Source: Pseudomonas rustica (GTDB lineage Bacteria > Pseudomonadota > Gammaproteobacteria > Pseudomonadales > Pseudomonadaceae). From it: a stretch of 64,000 nt of DNA. The notes under the pieces are model-generated. The model ran no database searches. It was not told where the DNA came from and saw only the letters and a program-made list of their open reading frames with translations. How positions within the stretch are numbered: the first letter of the stretch is position 1; every line of letters starts with the position of its first letter. The stretch spans positions 62,001 to 126,000 of the forward strand of contig NZ_JAGYHF010000006.1 of NCBI RefSeq assembly GCF_018336155.1, read 5' to 3'. The position numbers and the translations under genes are program-made. Below are positions 55,470 to 63,964 of the stretch, one piece after another.

Positions 55470-57896
55470 ATGTCCCGTTCGCTAGACACCTTGTTGCGCC
55501 CCAGTCTGCTGGCCGTCGCCATTGCCCTCAGCACCCCGCTGATCAGCAGCCCGTTGCTCGCCGCTGAACAAGCGTCCAGCGTTCGCGCTTACAACCTGCC
55601 GGCGGCGCCTCTGTCGACCACCCTGAACCAGATCGCCAGCCAGGGCGGCCTCGCGCTGTCGCTGAACCCGTCGCTGGCCGCAGGCAAGACTTCGGCACCG
55701 GTCAAAGGTCAGTACGACGCGGCCGGCGCGCTGCGTGCAGCCTTGAGCGGCACCGGTCTGCAACTCGAACAAAGTACTTCCGGCACTTACAGCCTGGTCG
55801 CCGTACCTGAAGGCGTGATGGCCCTGCCGGAAACCGCGATCATCGGCGTGGAGAATCTGGAAACCGCGTGGAGCCCGGTCGAAGGCTACACCGCCACCCG
55901 CACCGCCGCCGGCACCAAGACCGACACCGCGCTGGTCGAAGCGCCGCGCTCGATCTCGGTGGCGACCCGTCAGCAAATGGACGACCGCAGCGTGCACAGC
56001 CTCGATGACGCCGTGCGCTACATGCCGGGCATCACCGCCAGCAGTTTCGGCAGTGACACCCGCGCCGACTGGTTGCGTGTACGCGGTTTTGAACCGACCC
56101 AGTTCCTCGACGGCTTGCCGCTGCCAAAAGGCGTGTACGCCAACCCGAAACAGGAAACCTGGAACCTCGACCGCCTCGCCCTGCTGCGCGGCCCAGCGTC
56201 GTCGGTGTACGGCCAGACGCCTCCGGGCGGCTTGCTGGACATGGTCAGCCGCCGTCCAAGTGCCGAAGCCAGCAGCGAAATTCAGCTGCAATACGGCAGC
56301 GACAACCATCGCCAGATCAACTTCGCCAGCACCGGCAAGATCGATGAGGCTGGTCAGTTTCTCTACAGTCTCAGCGGCGTCGTGCGCGACAGCGGCACCC
56401 AAATCGACCACGTCGACAACAAGCGTTACAACATCGCGCCGAGCGTGACCTGGAACATCGACGACGATACCAAGTTCACCCTGCTGACCCAGTTCACCCG
56501 CGACGATACCGGCATCACCAGCCAGTTCCTGCCGATTCAGGGCACCAAGATCGACATGCCGTTCGGTGACGTTTCTCACCACAAGAACCTTGGCGATCCG
56601 GATTGGGAATATTACGACCGCACTTACTACGCGCTGGGTTATGCCTTTGAACATCGTCTGAACGATGTGTGGCAGTTCAAGCAGAACTTGCGTTATACCA
56701 AGTCCGATCTGGCATTCCAGGCGCTGACTCCAGGCTCTTATCCGTTCACGATGGTGGATGATCAAGGCAACGTCGGTCGCACTTCCACGGTTGTCGATGA
56801 GGACATCAGCCAGTTCGCCGTGGACAACAATTTCCAGGCTGACTTCGCTACCGGCGATATCCGCCACACCCTGCTGCTGGGCCTGGATCACCAGCGCAGC
56901 AACACCAATTACACCTCGATTTTCGGCGATGGCTTGACCACCAACGTCGTCAATCCGATCTACGGGCAACCGATCGTACGTCCACCGCGCTCTACCGCGT
57001 TTTATGACTACGACCAGAAGACCTACCAGACCGGCCTGTACGTGCAGGATCAAATGGCTCTCGACCAGTGGCGTCTGACCCTCGGTGGCCGTGAAGACTG
57101 GGTACACACCAGCACCCAGTTCATCAACAAGGGCGATGCCACCAACACGCAGCGCGACAAAAACTTCAGCGGCAACGCGGCAATCAGCTATGTCTTCGAT
57201 TCGGGCTTTGTGCCGTACCTGTCGTACGCCGAGTCCTTCCAGCCAACCGCTGGTGCCGACGCGACGTCCACCGATTCGCTCAAGCCAACCGAAGGCAAGC
57301 AGTGGGAACTGGGCATCAAGTACCAGCCACCGGGCAGCAAAACCCTGCTGACCGCTGCGGTGTATGACCTGACCCAGAAAAACGTTTCCGTAAACACCAA
57401 CGTCAATGGCGTTTCGATCACCAGCCAGACCGGCGAAGTGAAAGTCAAAGGCCTGGAACTGGAAGCCGTTTCGGACGTGACCGATAACCTCAAGGTCATC
57501 GCCGCCTATACCCTGGCCAAGTCCGAAGTGCAGAAAGGCGTCGACAAGGGCAATCGTCTGCAACTGATGCCGAACCAGCAAGCCTCGCTGTGGACTGACT
57601 ACACCTGGCACACCGGCGTGCTCGACGGTTTCGGCGTGGGTGCTGGCGTGCGTTACACCGGCAACACCTACGGCGACAAAGGCAACACCTGGCTGGGCAA
57701 GGCGGATGCCTATACCGTGTTCGACGCGAGCGTGCATTACGACCTCGGCCGTCTCGACAACAGCCTCAAAGGCGCGTCGCTGGCACTGAATGCGACCAAC
57801 CTGTTCGACAAGGACTACATTTCCACCTGCGACGGTTTCTATTGCTACTACGGCGACCAACGCAGCGTCGTCGCCAGCGCCACTTACAAGTGGTAA
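55470..57896 (+). CDS. TonB-dependent siderophore receptor with signalling domain
   Basis: Outer-membrane receptor of 808 residues. A signal peptide (about 1-31, ending LLAA) is followed by a STN signalling domain (about 40-110; FNLPAAPLSTTLN-like YNLPAAPLSTTLNQIASQGG), a plug (about 145-260; DWLRVRGFEPTQFLDGLPL) and a 22-strand barrel with an aromatic C-terminus (SATYKW). The STN domain and the upstream FecI/FecR genes show a cell-surface-signalling receptor. It resembles hydroxamate (ferrichrome/ferrioxamine) receptors such as FiuA of P. aeruginosa, but the ligand is not proven. RBS AGGAG. Confidence 0.9.
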   Translation: MSRSLDTLLRPSLLAVAIALSTPLISSPLLAAEQASSVRAYNLPAAPLSTTLNQIASQGGLALSLNPSLAAGKTSAPVKGQYDAAGALRAALSGTGLQLEQSTSGTYSLVAVPEGVMALPETAIIGVENLETAWSPVEGYTATRTAAGTKTDTALVEAPRSISVATRQQMDDRSVHSLDDAVRYMPGITASSFGSDTRADWLRVRGFEPTQFLDGLPLPKGVYANPKQETWNLDRLALLRGPASSVYGQTPPGGLLDMVSRRPSAEASSEIQLQYGSDNHRQINFASTGKIDEAGQFLYSLSGVVRDSGTQIDHVDNKRYNIAPSVTWNIDDDTKFTLLTQFTRDDTGITSQFLPIQGTKIDMPFGDVSHHKNLGDPDWEYYDRTYYALGYAFEHRLNDVWQFKQNLRYTKSDLAFQALTPGSYPFTMVDDQGNVGRTSTVVDEDISQFAVDNNFQADFATGDIRHTLLLGLDHQRSNTNYTSIFGDGLTTNVVNPIYGQPIVRPPRSTAFYDYDQKTYQTGLYVQDQMALDQWRLTLGGREDWVHTSTQFINKGDATNTQRDKNFSGNAAISYVFDSGFVPYLSYAESFQPTAGADATSTDSLKPTEGKQWELGIKYQPPGSKTLLTAAVYDLTQKNVSVNTNVNGVSITSQTGEVKVKGLELEAVSDVTDNLKVIAAYTLAKSEVQKGVDKGNRLQLMPNQQASLWTDYTWHTGVLDGFGVGAGVRYTGNTYGDKGNTWLGKADAYTVFDASVHYDLGRLDNSLKGASLALNATNLFDKDYISTCDGFYCYYGDQRSVVASATYKW

Positions 57897-57927
57897 GCGA
57901 CTGAGCTGAAACAGGCCCTGTTACCAG

Positions 57928-57949
57928 GCCGTCCCTCGTGGACGGCTTT
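57928..57949 (+). terminator. Attenuator-like hairpin after the receptor gene
   Basis: GCCGTCC (57928-57934) and GGACGGC (57940-57946) with a CTCGT loop, followed by TTT and, a few bases on, TTTTT. It would partly end receptor transcripts before the PepSY gene. Confidence 0.6.
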
Positions 57950-57970
57950 GGTGTTTTTGAAGGTCATGAA

Positions 57971-59101
57971 ATGAAAAGTAAAACAATTCGTCGCTGGTCG
58001 TTTATCCACACCTGGACCAGCCTGATCTGCACCGTGTTTTTGCTGATGCTGGCATTGACCGGTTTGCCGTTGATTTTCAGCCATGAGATCGATCATCTGC
58101 TGGGCAATGCCCCCGAGTTGCGAGAGATGCCGGCCGACACGCCGCAACTCAATCTGCAACAACTGGTGGATGCCGCGCAGAAACATCGGCCGGGCGAGGT
58201 CATGCAATACTTCGGTTACGACGACGAAGAGCCAAACGCTGCGTTTGCGATCATGGCAAAAACCGCCGACACCGAACCGAACTCCTCGCACACCTTCATG
58301 CTCGACGCGCGCACCGGTGAAGCACTGGAAACCCCTTCGGCCAACGGCGGTTTGATGCTGTTTATCCTGCGCCTGCACGTCGACATGTTTGCCGGGTTGC
58401 CGGGCAAACTGCTGCTGGCGTTTATGGGTTTATTGTTTGTCGTGGCGATTGTTTCGGGCACGGTGTTGTACTTGCCGTTCATGCGTCGGCTGAAGTTCGG
58501 CACGGTGCGTCAGGACAAATCCACGCGGCTGCGCTGGCTCGACCTGCATAACCTGATTGGCGTCGTAACGCTGACCTGGGCCTTGGTCGTCGGCGTGACT
58601 GGCGTGATCAGTGCCTGCGCCGATCTGCTGATCGCCGCATGGCGCAACGAGGCCCTGACCGCGTTGATCGAACCTTACCGCGACGCGCCACCGCTGACAC
58701 AACTGGCGCCCGCCACGCGTTTGCTCGACATTGCCGGCGAAGCTGCGCCGGGCATGAAACCGGATTTCATTGCCTTCCCCGGCACGCGCTTCTCCAGCGA
58801 ACACCATTACTCGGTGTTCATGAAGGGTGGCACGCACCTGACGTCGCATCTGCTGACGCCGGTGCTGATCGACGCCACCACGCTGAAGGTCACCGCTGTC
58901 GCGGAACGACCGTGGTACATGGACGCGATGGGCATGTCGCAACCGCTGCACTTCGGTGATTACGGCGGCATGCCGATGAAGATCCTTTGGGCCACGCTCG
59001 ATGTGCTGACCATCATCGTTCTCGGCAGCGGCGTGTATCTGTGGGTGGTGCGGCGCAAGGCGGCCAAGCCTGTGCTGGAAACGACGGAGGCGACGGTATG
59101 A
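57971..59101 (+). CDS. PepSY-associated inner-membrane protein (iron-uptake type)
   Basis: Membrane protein of 376 residues with a PepSY-associated TM architecture: four membrane helices (about 15-38, 130-155, 185-210 and 335-360) and periplasmic PepSY-like regions between. The opening MKSKTIRRWSFIHTWTSLIC is typical of proteins next to TonB receptors, proposed to reduce or handle iron from siderophores. The ATG at 57971 is chosen because the frame upstream lies in the attenuator. The stop overlaps the next ATG (ATGA). Confidence 0.88.
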   Translation: MKSKTIRRWSFIHTWTSLICTVFLLMLALTGLPLIFSHEIDHLLGNAPELREMPADTPQLNLQQLVDAAQKHRPGEVMQYFGYDDEEPNAAFAIMAKTADTEPNSSHTFMLDARTGEALETPSANGGLMLFILRLHVDMFAGLPGKLLLAFMGLLFVVAIVSGTVLYLPFMRRLKFGTVRQDKSTRLRWLDLHNLIGVVTLTWALVVGVTGVISACADLLIAAWRNEALTALIEPYRDAPPLTQLAPATRLLDIAGEAAPGMKPDFIAFPGTRFSSEHHYSVFMKGGTHLTSHLLTPVLIDATTLKVTAVAERPWYMDAMGMSQPLHFGDYGGMPMKILWATLDVLTIIVLGSGVYLWVVRRKAAKPVLETTEATV

Positions 59102-59277
59102 AGCCGCGTCAGTCGAATTTCTGGAAAGTCTTCAGCACGCCGTTGGTGATTGGTCTTCTGAGTGCGGCGGGACTGTTTGCGGCGTTGCTGGGGGACGGGA
59201 TCTGGGATGCGCTGAGCTGGGTCGGGCTAGGTGTGCCGGCCTTCCTGGCCCTTAAAGGATTACTGCTGCGAAGCTGA
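59098..59277 (+). CDS. Small two-helix membrane protein of the siderophore-receptor operon
   Basis: Fifty-nine-residue protein, MKPRQSNFWKVFSTPLVIGL at the start, with two hydrophobic helices (about 14-32 and 38-56) and a charged C-terminus. Its ATG overlaps the stop of the PepSY gene, so it is translationally coupled. No function is known to me; similar short proteins accompany PepSY genes in pseudomonad iron loci. Confidence 0.75.
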   Translation: MKPRQSNFWKVFSTPLVIGLLSAAGLFAALLGDGIWDALSWVGLGVPAFLALKGLLLRS

Positions 59278-59285
59278 GAAACCAC

Positions 59286-59375
59286 TGTAGGAGTGAGCCT
59301 GCTCGCGATAGCGCAATCACATTCAACATCAGCGTTGACTGAACCACCGCTATCGCGAGCAGGCTCACTCCTACA
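59286..59375. repeat. Paired REP element, class 3
   Basis: Perfectly inverted arms of 28 bases (59286-59313 and 59348-59375; core GTAGGAGTGAGCCTGCTCGC) separated by 34 bases, between the iron-uptake operon and the glutathione transferase gene. Confidence 0.92.
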
Positions 59376-59453
59376 CTTGCTTCAGCGCAAGGCTTGAGCT
59401 CGCATCCTGACAGGCTATGCTGCCCGTTCACCATTCTGATCGAGACCCTGCCA

Positions 59454-60083
59454 ATGTCCGCCCCCAGCATGACCCTGTACCACAACACCCTCTCCCCGTT
59501 CGTGCGCAAAGTGATGGTGCTGCTCCACGAAACCGGTCAGCAGGATCGCGTTGCCCTGCAAGACTGCGTGCTCTCCCCGGTCAGCCCGAGCGCCGAGCTC
59601 AACGCCGACAACCCGTTGGGCAAGATCCCGGCCCTGCGCCTGGCCGACGGCACGGTCATCCATGACAGCCGCGTGATCCTCGAATACCTCGACCACCAGC
59701 ACGTCGGCAACCCGTTGATCCCGCGCGAAGGCTCGGCCCGCTGGCGCCGTCTGACCCTCGCCTCGCTGGCCGACGGGATCATGGACGCCTCGGTGATGGT
59801 GCGTTATGAACAAGTCCTGCGCGCCCCGGAAAAACACTGGGATGAATGGCTCGAGGCACAACGCGAGAAGATCCGTCGCGCGCTGAATCTGTTGGAGCAC
59901 GATGCGATTGCCGAGCTGACCAGCCACTTCGATGTGGCCGCGATCAGCGTCGCCAGTGCGTTGGGTTACCTGGATCTGCGCTTCCCCGACCTGGGCTGGC
60001 GTGAAGCTAATCCGCAACTGGCTAACTGGTTTTTTGAAGTGAGTCAGCGACCGTCCATGATTGCGACGATGCCCAAGCCTTAG
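59454..60083 (+). CDS. Glutathione S-transferase family protein
   Basis: Cytosolic GST-fold protein of 209 residues. The N-terminal thioredoxin-like domain (about 5-80) contains LYHNTLSPFVRKVMVLLHET, and the glutathione-binding VIHDSRVILEYLD lies at about 63-75. An all-helical C-terminal domain follows. The catalytic residue near SPFVRK could be the Ser; the substrate is unknown. The ATG at 59454 is chosen over an upstream frame lacking GST homology. It stands alone between two REP pairs. Confidence 0.88.
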   Translation: MSAPSMTLYHNTLSPFVRKVMVLLHETGQQDRVALQDCVLSPVSPSAELNADNPLGKIPALRLADGTVIHDSRVILEYLDHQHVGNPLIPREGSARWRRLTLASLADGIMDASVMVRYEQVLRAPEKHWDEWLEAQREKIRRALNLLEHDAIAELTSHFDVAAISVASALGYLDLRFPDLGWREANPQLANWFFEVSQRPSMIATMPKP

Positions 60084-60268
60084 TTTTTGGGTGCCTGTTC
60101 CGGCCTCTTCGCGAGCAGGCTCACTCCTACAGTTGACCGCATTTCCCTGTAGGAGTGAGCCTGCTCGCGATGGCGGCAACTCGCTTCCACAGGCAAATAG
60201 CCGATAATCCGCGTCACCAACCCATCCTTCCACAGCTGATCCTCGCGCAACCCCAGCGACCGGCTCAT
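60080..60268 (-). CDS. Short ORF coupled to creD and ending in a REP element
   Basis: Sixty-two codons starting with an ATG that overlaps the creD stop (ATGA). The first 28 residues (MSRSLGLREDQLWKDGLVTR, then IIGYLPVE) look protein-like; from about residue 30 on the frame is encoded by the class 3 REP (60109-60170) and gives the typical REP translation VGVSLLAK. It may be a gene truncated by a REP insertion or a chance ORF. I recognise no family. Confidence 0.35.
   Translation of the reverse strand: MSRSLGLREDQLWKDGLVTRIIGYLPVEASCRHREQAHSYREMRSTVGVSLLAKRPEQAPKN
60109..60170. repeat. Paired REP element, class 3
   Basis: Inverted arms of 23 bases (60109-60131 and 60148-60170) of the GTAGGAGTGAGCCTGCTCGC class with a 16-base loop. 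It lies between the glutathione transferase gene and the end of creD, inside the short ORF that follows creD. Confidence 0.92.
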
Positions 60269-61632
60269 TCCACCACCCCGATATCAAACTCCAACGGCTT
60301 GGCCGGCTTCTGCCCGATCCCGTACCAATCCAGTTTGCGCGTCAGCACCATAAACACGCCGAGCAAGCCGAACAGCAGCAACGAGCCCATCAACAACGCG
60401 TAATCCTCCGCGCTCAACAGCCCATAAAGCAGCCCATACAACGCCGCCAACCCCGCCGAAAAACTCAAGCCATGGCGCACGCTGCGCAGCACGTGGCAGA
60501 CGTAGAACCCGATCAACAACACACAAGCACTGGCCGACAGCAGATACGCCAGGGCAAAACCGATGTGCTCCGACAACGACAGCAGCAACAGATAGAAAAA
60601 CGCCAACGCGACACCGACCAGCGCGTATTGCACCGGGTGCACCGCGAGACTTTTCAGTACTTCGAAGAGAAAGAAACCGGCAAACGTCAGGACGATAAAC
60701 AGCAACGCATATTTGATCGCCCGGTCACTCTTCAGGTACTGATCCACCGGGTCGATAAAACTCACGCCAAAGCTGCGGCTGTTGAATGCCTCGCAATCGC
60801 CCCTCACGCAGCGATGCATTGCTTCCTGCAGGTTGGTGGAGAAAAACGAGGTCTGCCAATCGGCCTTGAAACCCTGATCGTTGATCTCGCGTTTGGCCGG
60901 CAGGAAGTTACCGATGAAGCTCGGATGCGGCCAATTCGCGCCGAGGCTGACACTGCTGGTCTTGCCCACCGGTAGCACGCGCAGCGAACCGGTGCCTTGT
61001 AGTTGAAGATCGAAGGCGAACGCCAGCTCGGTGGTTTTGCTGGTATCCAGCGTCGGCAGCGTGACCCGCACCCCCTCACCGAGCCAGGCCACTTCCGTGC
61101 CCGGAACAAAGTCCAGACGCTGACCATCAAGCTCCAGTTTCAACGCGTTTTCGATGCCGCGAATGTCGCTGATGCCGACGGCGAGAAACGGCGCGTCAAA
61201 CTGGTAGTCCGCGAAATCTTCCTTGATGCCCAACTGCGCCGGCAGCGAGAAATGCCCATTGATGCGATTGTCGGCATGGAACAGTCGCGCCTCGTAGATC
61301 CCGCGTTTACGCAGTTCGGTCTGCACCTGGCCGTCGAGCTCAAAACGCTCGGGCAGAAAGTACAAACGCCCGCGCTCTTCGCCGATTTCCTGGTAACGCT
61401 TGTTGGTTTTTTCGTTGGTTTTCCAGGTGCGCACCACTTTGCGATACGGCACCACCATCACCGGGCCGCTGACCTGCTGGCTGTAACTGGAACTGCGGGC
61501 GATGTCTTCGAGCACGCCGTCGCGCAGCTGTTGGCGCTCGTCGATGACGCCATCGATCATCAACAGCGGGATCAGCAATAGCAGGATCAGCAGCGCGATG
61601 GCGCCGAGCTTGATGGTCAGATTTTTGTTCAT
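60265..61632 (-). CDS. creD: Inner-membrane protein CreD
   Basis: Cell-envelope protein of 455 residues, induced by the CreBC system and linked to beta-lactam response and envelope integrity. It has one N-terminal helix (AIALLILLLLIPLLMIDGVI), a periplasmic domain (about 35-330) and about six C-terminal helices. The N-terminus MNKNLTIKLGAIALL and GVIDERQQLRDGVLEDIA are family hallmarks. It is separated from creC by a REP pair and a possible cre-tag (61697-61712). Confidence 0.93.
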   Translation of the reverse strand: MNKNLTIKLGAIALLILLLLIPLLMIDGVIDERQQLRDGVLEDIARSSSYSQQVSGPVMVVPYRKVVRTWKTNEKTNKRYQEIGEERGRLYFLPERFELDGQVQTELRKRGIYEARLFHADNRINGHFSLPAQLGIKEDFADYQFDAPFLAVGISDIRGIENALKLELDGQRLDFVPGTEVAWLGEGVRVTLPTLDTSKTTELAFAFDLQLQGTGSLRVLPVGKTSSVSLGANWPHPSFIGNFLPAKREINDQGFKADWQTSFFSTNLQEAMHRCVRGDCEAFNSRSFGVSFIDPVDQYLKSDRAIKYALLFIVLTFAGFFLFEVLKSLAVHPVQYALVGVALAFFYLLLLSLSEHIGFALAYLLSASACVLLIGFYVCHVLRSVRHGLSFSAGLAALYGLLYGLLSAEDYALLMGSLLLFGLLGVFMVLTRKLDWYGIGQKPAKPLEFDIGVVE

Positions 61633-61696
61633 GGGACTCTCCCTGTTTTGATGGGGGGAGTCTGGTGATGGGGTGTGGGGGGTTTGTGGGGGGAAT

Positions 61697-61712
61697 GTGG
61701 AGATTGTGTGGA
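61697..61712 (-). promoter_or_regulatory. Possible CreB-binding cre-tag upstream of creD
   Basis: On the minus strand TCCAC-ACAATC-TCCAC forms a direct repeat with the six-base spacing of the cre-tag TTCAC-N6-TTCAC, with one mismatch in each half. It is 65 bases upstream of the creD ATG. The surrounding DNA is GT-rich, so chance is possible. Confidence 0.45.
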
Positions 61713-61726
61713 GACTTCAATGCCCC

Positions 61727-61794
61727 CATCGCGAGCAGGCTCACTCCTACAGTTGATCGCATTCCAATCTGTAGGAGTGAGCCTGCTCGCGATG
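61727..61794. repeat. Paired REP element, class 3
   Basis: Inverted arms of 25 bases (61727-61751 and 61770-61794) of the class with core GTAGGAGTGAGCCTGCTCGC, in the creC-creD gap. It would form a strong stem in a creBCD transcript. Confidence 0.92.
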
Positions 61795-61808
61795 GCCGCG
61801 CCTCGGTC

Positions 61809-63227
61809 TCAAGACAAGCGCAATGTCACCTCAACGCCGCCCTCAACGTTGCGAATGCTCATCGAACCACCATGCAACTTCACCACTTCTTCAACAAAAT
61901 TAAGCCCAAGCCCCGTGCTCTTGCGGCCGCTGTCCGGGCGCGGCAGCGAGTAAAAACGCTCGGTCAATCGCGGCAGCGCGTAACCGGGAATCGCCGCTGT
62001 TTCATTGAACAAACGAAATTCAATCTGCTCACCAACCCGCTCGGCACTGAAACGCAAAAGCCCCTGCTTCGGGGTGAAATCCAGCGCATTCTCCAACAGA
62101 TTACCCAGCGCCTGACGCAACAGAAACGGCTCGCACATCAACAACAGATCCGCCGCAATCGTCTGCTCGATTCGCAACTGCTTCCCTTCAATCCGCGCCG
62201 CCTGCGCCTGCAACAGTTCATCCACCAACACCGCCAACGGCACCGCCACCCGCTCTTCCAGGCCTTGCCGTTGTTCGACCTGCGCCAGGTTCAACAGCCG
62301 CTCAATCAACTGCTGCATCCGCGCACTTTCGCTGTCGATGTTGCCGACAAAACGCAGGCGCTGGATCGGCGGCATGTCGCCTTGCAGCAATTCCGCCGCG
62401 CCACGAATCGCCGCCAGCGGACTTTTCAGTTCATGGGTCAACGTATGCACGTAACGCTCGACGTAGGCCTTGCCTTCCAGTTGCGTGCGCATCTGTTCCA
62501 CGGCGGTGGCGAGTTGCTCCAGTTCGCCACCGCGATAGTGCGGTACTTCAACACGGCGCCCTTCGCTCACGGCTTGGGCATAACCGGTCAAGCGGTGCAG
62601 CGCGCGACTCAGCCACCACGACAGCAGCGCGCCAAACAACAGGCCGAGGCCGATCAAACCGGCGCCGTAAAACAGCAAACGTCGCTCGGTGCGATCAACG
62701 TAAGGCTGCAATGAGCTGTTGGGTTTGGCCACGGTGACCACGCCGATGATTTTGCCGTTGTCGCGGATCGGCGCGCCGACATGCATCACCGAGGAGCTCG
62801 CGTCGTTCGGATCGCTGCGGGTCGAACGTGCGCCGTATTCTCCGCGCAAGGTCAGGTAGACGTCGTTCCAGCGCGAGTAATCCTGACCCACCGCAACGCC
62901 GCTGGAATCGAGCACAACGATGCCTTTGGCGTCGGTCACATAGATACGGTGATTGACCTGGTTTTTCGGCAAGCCCCAGATCGTCGCTTGCGGCTGGCGA
63001 TCACCATAAGCGCGGAGCAATTCGGGCCAACGATTTTCGCTGAGGGTGCCGGCCTTAAAATCGTCACGAAGTATTTCCGCCATCAAGTTCGCGGTATCAA
63101 CCAGGGTTTCTTCGGTGGACTGGCGCACGCCGGGGCGGATTTCTTCCATCACCGTGTTGAGCACGAAATAACCGGTCAGGCCGATAAACAGCACGTACAC
63201 CAGAAAAATCCGCAGCCCCAACGACAT
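61809..63227 (-). CDS. creC: Sensor histidine kinase CreC
   Basis: Two-component sensor of 472 residues. Membrane helices at about 5-25 and 183-208 bracket a periplasmic sensor region (IYVTDAKGIVVLDSSG suggests a PAS/Cache-like fold). A HAMP segment is followed by the H-box HTLTHELKSPLAAIR with phosphoacceptor His265, and by ATP-binding N and G boxes (LENALDF, KSTGLGLNFVEEVV). The ATG at 63227 overlaps the creB stop; a longer upstream frame is rejected. CreC responds to carbon metabolism and to PBP inhibition in relatives. Confidence 0.94.
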   Translation of the reverse strand: MSLGLRIFLVYVLFIGLTGYFVLNTVMEEIRPGVRQSTEETLVDTANLMAEILRDDFKAGTLSENRWPELLRAYGDRQPQATIWGLPKNQVNHRIYVTDAKGIVVLDSSGVAVGQDYSRWNDVYLTLRGEYGARSTRSDPNDASSSVMHVGAPIRDNGKIIGVVTVAKPNSSLQPYVDRTERRLLFYGAGLIGLGLLFGALLSWWLSRALHRLTGYAQAVSEGRRVEVPHYRGGELEQLATAVEQMRTQLEGKAYVERYVHTLTHELKSPLAAIRGAAELLQGDMPPIQRLRFVGNIDSESARMQQLIERLLNLAQVEQRQGLEERVAVPLAVLVDELLQAQAARIEGKQLRIEQTIAADLLLMCEPFLLRQALGNLLENALDFTPKQGLLRFSAERVGEQIEFRLFNETAAIPGYALPRLTERFYSLPRPDSGRKSTGLGLNFVEEVVKLHGGSMSIRNVEGGVEVTLRLS

Positions 63228-63907
63228 CAGCTGTGCCCCGGGCTGTAGCTGTAACCGAGGCCGCGATGGGTCTGGATCGGTTCGGCTTCGGCGCGCACCA
63301 GCCGCAGTTTGGCGCGCACGCTTTTGATATGGCTGTCGATGCTGCGTTCGTAACCGGCATCGGCCGCGACGCCCAGCGCATCGAGCAATTGCTCGCGGCT
63401 GAACACCCGTTCGGGTTGTTCGAGCAGGCATTGCAGCAGACGGAATTCGTGGCGGGTCAGGCTTAACGTCTGGCCGCGATAGCTGATTTGTACGCGCTCG
63501 GGGTCGATACGAAACAGCGCCGAGGTGGATTCAATCGGCGGACGCGGCGCCATGCGTTTGAGGATGGCTTTGACCCGTGCCGCCACTTCCCGAGGGCTGA
63601 ACGGCTTGACCACATAGTCGTCGGCGCCGATCTCCAGCCCGACCACGCGATCAATCTCGGCATCACGAGCGCTGAGGAACAGCACCGGCACTTCGCTGAA
63701 ACGCCGCAGCTGTTTGCAGGTCTCGAAGCCGCTGATGTCCGGCAGGCCGATGTCGAGGATGATCAGATCGGCTGGCGTCTGCCGCTGATGTTCCAGCGCT
63801 GCCGCGCCAAGGCTCAGCCACGTGGTGCTGAACCCCTCGCCTTGCAAGGCGAAAATCAGCGTGTCGGCAATCGCCGCTTCGTCTTCGACAATCAGGATAT
63901 GAGGCAT
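63227..63907 (-). CDS. creB: Response regulator CreB
   Basis: OmpR-type DNA-binding response regulator of 226 residues. The receiver has Glu8/Asp9 in IVEDEAAI, phosphoacceptor Asp52 in LIILDIGLPDISG and Lys101 in VVKPFSP; the C-terminal winged helix includes LTRHEFRLLQCLLEQP and SIDSHIKSVRAKL. It is first in creB-creC-creD. A TGACGT-T-ACGTCA palindrome lies 45 bases upstream of its start. Confidence 0.94.
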   Translation of the reverse strand: MPHILIVEDEAAIADTLIFALQGEGFSTTWLSLGAAALEHQRQTPADLIILDIGLPDISGFETCKQLRRFSEVPVLFLSARDAEIDRVVGLEIGADDYVVKPFSPREVAARVKAILKRMAPRPPIESTSALFRIDPERVQISYRGQTLSLTRHEFRLLQCLLEQPERVFSREQLLDALGVAADAGYERSIDSHIKSVRAKLRLVRAEAEPIQTHRGLGYSYSPGHS

Positions 63908-63951
63908 GGCGTCCGAGCCCGTGGTTGAGTGCGCGAACGGTGCCCCAAGCC

Positions 63952-63964
63952 TGACGTTACGTCA
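63952..63964. promoter_or_regulatory. Palindrome upstream of creB
   Basis: TGACGT-T-ACGTCA is a perfect 6-1-6 inverted repeat, 45-57 bases before the creB ATG, in a promoter position. No regulator was assigned. Confidence 0.4.
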
